Shown: positions 60,101-64,000 of the stretch, piece after piece | Position numbering within the stretch: position 1 is the first letter of the stretch | Layout: every line of letters starts with the position of its first letter | Source of the DNA: Nautilus pompilius | Taxonomy: Eukaryota > Mollusca > Cephalopoda > Nautilida > Nautilidae | Length of the DNA stretch: 64,000 nt | NCBI GenBank assembly: GCA_018389105.1 | Contig: JACATO010001076.1 | Span: 455,001-519,000, forward strand | Direction: 5' to 3' | The notes under the pieces: model-generated | The model's database searches: none | Seen by the model: only the letters and a program-made list of their open reading frames with translations | What the model was told of the DNA's origin: nothing | Program-made: the position numbers and the translations under genes

Positions 60101-62415
60101 TCACAGTTCCTGTCCCGATCAATACGGAAAGGTATGAACATGTGCCGGTCAAAAAGAATTGAGCGAATGATGGCAAGAGGTGAGAGTCTCTGGGTGAAGG
60201 AATGCAGCATCAAAATGCAGAAAAAACCAGTGCACATGACAGAGGAAAGGTGAGGAAGCAATTAGTTGGATTAGGAGAAAAAGCCATAATGTTGCAATAT
60301 TTTAAGAGTTTTCAAAGCGAAAATATAAAGTATCAGACTGGTTAATGGAGTGAAGGTACTGATGATTTTTGGGGGTTTCTCTTGATGCAGAGTATCTATG
60401 ACTTCTAATTTTGGGCTTTCAGCAGGGGTGTACATTTTGTTTGCCAGCTACAGTGACCTCATTAATCTCCCAGTATCTCTCTTATTGTAACCTGATTCTC
60501 CTTTACAATTGTTTTATAATGATTAAATGTGTAAATTGTCTTTCTACTGGAAACTTTAACATATTCAAGAAGTGTAAAATAGATAATTTGGTTTGCCCAG
60601 TGGGCCATGTGGTATTTTTTCATCTCCTTCCTCCATGACTGTTAAACAGAAGGCTCTTTAATACCTCATTGGAGCCAGCATCAGTATCTGAATGTTTCAG
60701 GTAGCAAGGTCTACAACATGACTACCCCTGCTTGAAAGTTGCAAAACTCAATTTGTGGTAAATTTGCTTATAAAAGAAGTGTTTATTCAGATGAAACACT
60801 TTAACTTCATCACCAATCTTACAATTCTAGGTGAGTATCTACTAGTTTTAACATGGTGACTGCCAAGTATTTTAGAGAATATGATTTTATTTAATTACTT
60901 GTTTTAAAGTTATTAATTAAAAAGACTAAATGCTGTACTTGTATGATGCTACTTCTGACACATTTTTAAAGTGAAAAAAAAAACCAACTCCTATTTAGTA
61001 CAGCAATGTGCAAAAAGTCTTGCATAATTAGCTCGCATTTTGTTGAAAGCAATTGTTCATTAAAGTATTTCTATATTACTGTTGTGCATCTATTCCAATA
61101 ATATCAAGCATATTGTTTCATTGTAAGGAAAGTTATAATTTTTAGAAAATCATTTGCATCAAATCCAGAAAGTGATCAGATCTATCAATAATGAGTAGAA
61201 TATTCGAAATTCTTGATAACTTGTTCACAACGACGAGGCATTCTGACTACTGAACTCCGACCAGACTTCCTCGGTTTTCTGGGAGTAAGATCCGGGCTTT
61301 GAGCCGGCCAGTCGAGATAGATGGCCGTCAGGGGCATGTGGTCACACAATGTCCGAGACGATCTTAGCATAGTCATGAGCATTCATTCGACCCTCCACGT
61401 GATGCAACGAACTGACACTGGACGATTGAAAACAGCCACAAACCATGGTCGAGTGCAACTAGCATGGTATTTCTCGGACACCGATCGCCAAATGCACACC
61501 TGACCCGCCGAGTGGACACTCACGAATTTGCTTTCGTCGGAAAACAACACTCGGGACCACTGGGCTACGGTCCATTGCAGTCCCTTTCGATGATTGTCCA
61601 GACTGATGAACGTTGCCCCCATGTGGATCAAACGCCATCCGATGGTGCCTTGACAAGGTGGTCTGGGTATTGGTGGAAGTGTGGAATCTGTCAGAGTTCA
61701 ACATATGAGCGATCAGACGATCCCGTCGAGCCGTTGTTTTCCTCGGTCTGCCGGCTCTGCGTTTCGAAATTAGGCTCCCATCAGCTTTCCAACGTCTCAG
61801 GGTGCGAGATATCGTCGACTGATTGCAACTGATAAGATCCGCAATGACCCACTCAGTTTCACCATCTTCTTTCATGCCTGCTGTTCGGGATCAAATATCA
61901 GGCTCTTGGCATCACTATATTGAACGAAAATTAATCAGAATAGTGGAAAATGACAGTTTTTTTTCATATTTATATTCTACTATCCTAAACTATTATAGCA
62001 CAAAATTGCACACATCGATTTCATGCAAATTATTTTATTAATATTTAAATTTTGACTGCACAATTACAAAATGGATCTTAGTGTTATAAATCGTTTAAAG
62101 ACACCAATACCTTTCAATTAAAGCAGAAAACATACTATAGTTACTAATTTCAACAAAATAAGAACCCATTTTCTAAGTCTAGTATATAAAATGCAAAAGA
62201 CCACCTTTGTACTAATAACTTTCGCTGCTGATGCTACGACATTTTAAACATTTATTGTATTGATGTCTTTCAGGTTGTGTGCTGTGTGTAGCCGGGCTTT
62301 CAGTGACCCAGCCTTTGTGCGGTACCCAACTGGTGCGATTACCCACATCCACTGTGCAAAGAACAGACAAGTGTGCCCAGTTACTGGGAGACTTTACATG
62401 GTAAAGAAATCGTGA
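35350..62415 (+). CDS. TGFBRAP1: TGFBRAP1 (VPS3-like CORVET subunit), complete in 22 coding exons
   Basis: Exons: 35350-35424, 37217-37269, 37711-37807, 40411-40509, 40949-41035, 42157-42261, 42680-42814, 43088-43248, 43743-43875, 44045-44140, 44517-44621, 45517-45708, 46183-46376, 47169-47237, 48099-48171, 53072-53206, 57285-57385, 57864-57975, 58595-58755, 59137-59209, 60059-60249, 62274-62415. They join in phase to 862 residues (human protein 860). The start MSVKAFELVPAIER matches the family N-terminus. Residues about 25-315 form the citron-homology/beta-propeller domain (WSENL near 240, SILDQQQKQT near 270). Residues about 320-750 are clathrin-like helical repeats with the VPS39-type domains. 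The C-terminus has a zinc-finger-like CAVC at 818-821 and HIHC at 840-843. The protein is a subunit of CORVET, which tethers early endosomes through Rab5, and was first described as binding TGF-beta receptors. Donors of exons 14 (GTGCGT) and 19 (GTCATT) are weak but required by phase. Confidence 0.97.
35425..37216. other. TGFBRAP1 intron 1
   Basis: AT-rich, with no recognised element. It ends in a long T tract and TTTTCAG acceptor. The motif GTAGCCAGTGT at the exon 1 donor also occurs in the 5' UTR at about 35295. Confidence 0.45.
37843..37876. repeat. T homopolymer
   Basis: An almost uninterrupted run of about 32 T bases ends exactly where the Tc1-like relic begins. On the minus strand it reads as an A run directly after the transposase fragment. 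Confidence 0.85.
37877..38640 (-). pseudogene. Tc1-like transposase relic in TGFBRAP1 intron 3
   Basis: Minus-strand fragments, in order, match the Tc1/IS630 transposase plan. EKPRVTTAVNA (38440-38400) corresponds to the GRPR/PRVTT stretch after the first helix-turn-helix. NILFTDKTSF (about 38180-38150) is the first catalytic motif with Glu changed to Lys. LLQQDNAHPYNMRIFLQ (about 37930-37880) carries the second aspartate. The part with the final glutamate is missing and the fragment stops at the poly-T run. No terminal repeats were found. This is a family distinct from the other Tc1 elements in the window. Confidence 0.68.
39056..40070 (-). mobile_element. Mariner element, copy 1 (SETMAR-type family)
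   Basis: The left end GGTTGTTACAAAAGTTTTGTC follows a TA. The right end, about 40050-40070, has the inverted match GACAAAACGTTTGTAAC. About 1 kb of decayed mariner transposase lies between, on the minus strand. The copy at 51175-52114 belongs to the same family. It sits in TGFBRAP1 intron 3. Confidence 0.85.
39165..39990 (-). pseudogene. Mariner transposase pseudogene, copy 1
   Basis: The N-terminal frame (39920-39723) has HKFKPGHKASKATLNI, TANGRTVQWFAKFRSGD and HPSTCDDD, the helix-turn-helix region of mariner transposases. The C-terminal frame (39449-39165) has ILLHNNAHPHVA and HPAYSPDLSPTDHHLFKHL. In the first of these the usual catalytic Asp of HDNARPH is Asn; the last Asp of the DD34D triad (SPTD) is kept. 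The middle is broken by shifts. The nearest relatives I recall are Hsmar1/SETMAR-type mariners. Confidence 0.88.
41036..42156. other. TGFBRAP1 intron 5
   Basis: No recognisable gene or mobile element. It begins with a GGTTGGTTGGTTGG simple repeat next to the donor. Confidence 0.45.
45119..45160. repeat. (AT)n microsatellite
   Basis: About 40 bases of pure AT dinucleotide repeat in TGFBRAP1 intron 11. Confidence 0.9.
46531..46775. repeat. 47-bp minisatellite in TGFBRAP1 intron 13
   Basis: The motif GATGGAGGTTAGATGTACAG recurs at 46634, 46681 and 46728, a period of exactly 47 bases. Each repeat continues GTGGAAATCTAGGGAGTA. Two more diverged copies lie to the left (from 46531 and about 46580). 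The three right-hand copies are nearly identical, suggesting recent unequal exchange. Confidence 0.88.
48440..50830 (-). pseudogene. Broken LINE (non-LTR retrotransposon) with endonuclease and reverse transcriptase remains
   Basis: Read on the minus strand. RLAACNIQTMIDTNSG (about 50600-50555) resembles the start of the apurinic endonuclease domain (N-V-R-T-L). IQLHADLSQPKNSYNAFKE (about 49890-49830) resembles the linker before the polymerase. LWKHLAKFGYPSKFIQIICQ with QFHDGIMA and TNG (about 49340-49210) is the reverse transcriptase fingers/palm. KLKVYQAIF (about 48890) and QYKLYKDTLK (about 48640-48610) match the C-terminal part of the same LINE group. Stops and frameshifts are frequent, and the YADD catalytic box is not readable. 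No A tail or target duplication was found. It lies antisense in TGFBRAP1 intron 15. Confidence 0.75.
51175..52114 (-). mobile_element. Mariner element, copy 2
   Basis: The ends GATTGTTACAAAAG and CTTTTGTAACAATC (right end CCTTTGTAACAATC) enclose a transposase of the same family as copy 1. A TA stands on the left; the right flank has TG. It is about 940 bp and antisense in TGFBRAP1 intron 15, next to the LINE relic. Confidence 0.88.
51380..52081 (-). pseudogene. Mariner transposase pseudogene, copy 2
   Basis: The frame 52081-51665 contains the second helix-turn-helix (KTVQEISGELEVNTTTVSWH), the linker WVPHELNEQQNRLLEICSS, then IIVCDAKWILYDNHKRSAQW, where CDAKW holds the first catalytic Asp (usual CDEKW), and KVMVTVW. 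The next frame (to 51397) holds ILKPGETITAERYCPEFN, ILFHNNGCHFAKVTL, in which the second Asp is replaced by Asn as in copy 1, and HPAYSPDLSP. The N-terminal 60 or so residues are missing: the element starts right at the MRNVADIPPAV segment. A shift near 51700 splits the gene. Confidence 0.9.
52115..53071. other. TGFBRAP1 intron 15, right end
   Basis: Non-coding DNA with no recognised element, ending in the TTTTTCTAG acceptor of exon 16. Confidence 0.45.
53837..53978. repeat. Foldback (inverted repeat) sequence
   Basis: TGTGGAGTTTTTGGTGGAAT on the left is the inverted match of TTCCACCCAAAGCTCCACA on the right. The match continues inward through GCCATTGTCAGTGCTT against AAGCACTGGCAGTGGC, with the ATGTCT segments near the centre. 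The arms are about 45-60 bases with a short centre, so the whole is a hairpin of about 142 bases. It may be a MITE or a pair of inverted fragments. Confidence 0.72.
53990..56350 (-). pseudogene. Possible hAT relic with TTF-type zinc finger remains
   Basis: On the minus strand near 56075-56020 the translation PYLVVNMWLEYSESNSTLF resembles the TTF-domain motif (W-L-E-Y-S) at the start of ZMYM1-like hAT transposases. The preceding stretch is acidic and lysine-rich, as in those proteins. Weak hAT-like fragments follow downstream on the minus strand to about 54050, with many stops. No terminal repeats were found. The identification rests mainly on one motif. Confidence 0.35.
61001..61930 (-). mobile_element. 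Tc1-like element with internal deletion
   Basis: A TA at 60999-61000 is followed by CAGCAATGTGCAAAAAGTCT, a typical Tc1 terminus. The transposase on the minus strand follows, GC-richer than its surroundings, which suggests a younger insertion. The right terminus could not be found: no inverted match lies within 62100. It is in TGFBRAP1 intron 21. Confidence 0.75.
61185..61875 (-). pseudogene. Tc1 transposase pseudogene with middle deletion
   Basis: From 61875 the frame shows the DNA-binding half: QSTISRTLRRWKADGSL and RAGRPRKTTARRDRLIAHML, including the GRPR AT-hook-like motif. A frameshift leads to WTVAQWSRVLFSDESKF, with the first catalytic Asp, and ends in TWRVE at 61383. The last frame has IYLDWPAQSPDLTP. 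The stretch between, which should hold the second Asp, is deleted, and the Glu of SPDLNPIE is lost (PRKPRK follows). The product would be inactive even without the shift. Confidence 0.88.
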
Positions 62416-64000
62416 CAGGAACTTCAAGAATGAATTCCCACTATCATTGGCAAATTATTTGCAGAATTTTGTTCAGGTGTCTCTACGAGAGGTTTTGTTG
62501 CAAAACTCTGGTTGGAATGAAAATTACATTGATTTTTTATAAAAAAATTTATGAAAAACCTGTCAACATTTGTCATTTAACTGATAGGGAAATCTTGGTC
62601 TTCACCAGCCTATTTGCACTTATTCAAAACTATCCACCATGGACTTAAAAAAAAAAAATTTTTTTTAAATGGAATTGCAAGAACATTACCTGTTATATAT
62701 AAAAAAAAAACAACAACTTGATGATTGCTTACTTCTTCCTAGGTGTATGAACATTAACTAGTTATAAGTTCCAGTAGATCATATTCTGATGATGAGGCCT
62801 TGGATTTGAAGATTTTGATGTCAGTAATGCACAAACATCGAAAATTTTTTAAATAAAACTAGTTATATGATACCAGTCTGAGAAAGAAAGAAATACTCAC
62901 TCTTTGGTTCCAAGTTTCTCAAATTTGAAAATAAAGCTCCAATCAGTAAAGAAAACACCTCTTTTCTTTTGCTAGTAGGACCTATGAATATGATCATCTT
63001 AGTGGCAAAGTGGTGTGGCCTCTTCAGAGAACGTTGCACTGTATTTGCTGACTGCATTCAGTTAGAAAGTTTTTCTTCCCTGTATCTAAAGAAACATTAT
63101 TGATGGATACCTTTTATAAGCCAGCTTGAAACATCAAAATCAAATGTTTGTTAATGTAAAGCCTGTAAATGTCAACAACTGATGAATGAGATGGGGGAAG
63201 AATAACAACAACTCATCATGACCAGGCCAAACAATATTAAGTCTTCAAATTTTGTCTGATAAATAATGCCTTTTATTCAAATGTTATTACTAAGCACCTT
63301 AGATGAGTGGTCAACAACTTGCCTATATTATTTGATTGCTAGTTCTATTTTCCTTATACAGTCAAACTGTTGGAATCGAGAACTAAATTTGTAACTATGC
63401 CACCTACCAACTGACAAAATGGAGATTGTCCATATTCATAATTGTTAAAACAGCTTAGTTGTCAAAAAATTTCATTACAAGATAATGGTAACTACAATAT
63501 TAGTACATACCGGGCCAACTTTTGGTAGTTTTGCATATTGTAACTCTTACATTTTCAACTGACAGTAAGGATCAAAGAGTGATTAAGTTCATATTTTTGT
63601 TCACAATAGCAGAATGAGGAGATCATCTTAACCTTATTTGGCATTGGAGGAAGTCGTGCTTAGTTTTCAGCAAATGCAAAAATAGCGCATTAAATTTCTC
63701 TCTTTGGAATTATCTTTAAATATAGTGAAAAACTGTTACAGAAGCAATGATAACAAAATAACTCTGCTGTTACATGCACATGCTTGTCATAGTAAATAAA
63801 GATGCCTACTCAAACTCAGATCAGTTATAATTTTTTGTATTGATCATTTTCTAATCTAATAGATTTTAGATGATTTGTGTCAAATTTGAATGTACCTGAT
63901 GGGAACAACTATTCACTAGCAGATTTACAACATTGGTTTTAATTAGTGAAGTTAGGGCCCAAGGTAAGATAAATTCTTGACTGTTTTCAAACGGTAGCCT
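62416..64000. other. TGFBRAP1 3' UTR and 3' flank
   Basis: No further gene is recognisable. A possible polyadenylation signal AATAAA stands at 62852, about 440 bases after the stop, and another at about 63797. A10/T8 runs near 62647-62665 form a small AT palindrome. The minus-strand frame at 62863-63057 matches nothing I know. Confidence 0.45.

Noticed and set aside
62863..63057. 64-codon minus-strand frame after TGFBRAP1
   Set aside because: Looks mildly protein-like but matches nothing known and has no visible splice partners or promoter.

Overview
The window is nuclear DNA from an AT-rich invertebrate animal. Genes are split by long introns with GT..AG borders, there are no operons or ribosome binding sites, and transposable elements are dense. 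The mixture of Tigger/pogo, SCAND3/ZBED5-like hAT, SETMAR-type mariner and Tc1 elements, together with the close match of both recognised proteins to lophotrochozoan and vertebrate orthologues, suggests a mollusc. A cephalopod is plausible, but the species cannot be fixed from the sequence alone.

Three host genes can be reconstructed exon by exon. (1) An unrecognised five-exon gene on the minus strand (14001 down to 8334) encodes an acidic protein of 261 residues. (2) SKP1 lies on the plus strand (coding exons from 20416 to 28951, with a probable 5' UTR exon ending at 15383). It encodes a complete 162-residue protein, the adaptor of SCF ubiquitin ligases. (3) TGFBRAP1, the metazoan VPS3-type subunit of the CORVET endosomal tether, lies on the plus strand (35350 to 62415). 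Its 22 coding exons join in phase to 862 residues, the length expected of the family. Genes 1 and 2 are head to head around a CpG- and CCAAT-containing segment near 15200-15300. SKP1 and TGFBRAP1 are in tandem and have no evident functional link.

Layout: 1-1589 nothing recognised; 1590-5900 three Tc1-like elements in a row; 5900-8330 AT-rich intergenic DNA; 8334-14001 unknown gene with a pogo-type relic in an intron; 14000-15400 shared promoter region; 15384-28951 SKP1, its introns carrying a 2500-bp Tigger element, a 2881-bp hAT element with a perfect 8-bp target duplication, an older Tigger relic and a short pogo-type element; 29600-33200 a cluster of a SINE-like block and three non-autonomous pogo/Tigger-like elements; 34100-35349 candidate TGFBRAP1 promoter and 5' UTR; 35350-62415 TGFBRAP1, with introns holding two mariners of one family, two further Tc1 relics, a broken LINE, a probable hAT relic, a 47-bp minisatellite and a foldback sequence; 62416-64000 3' flank.

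The points most worth a second look are the clustered unusual substitutions in one exon of an otherwise canonical SKP1, the unrecognised gene and its possible alternative 3' end, the IR/DR-type Tc1 element, the strong representation of pogo/Tigger-type elements, and a tRNA-like SINE candidate. I found no CRISPR array, rRNA, clear tRNA gene, or viral or toxin gene.
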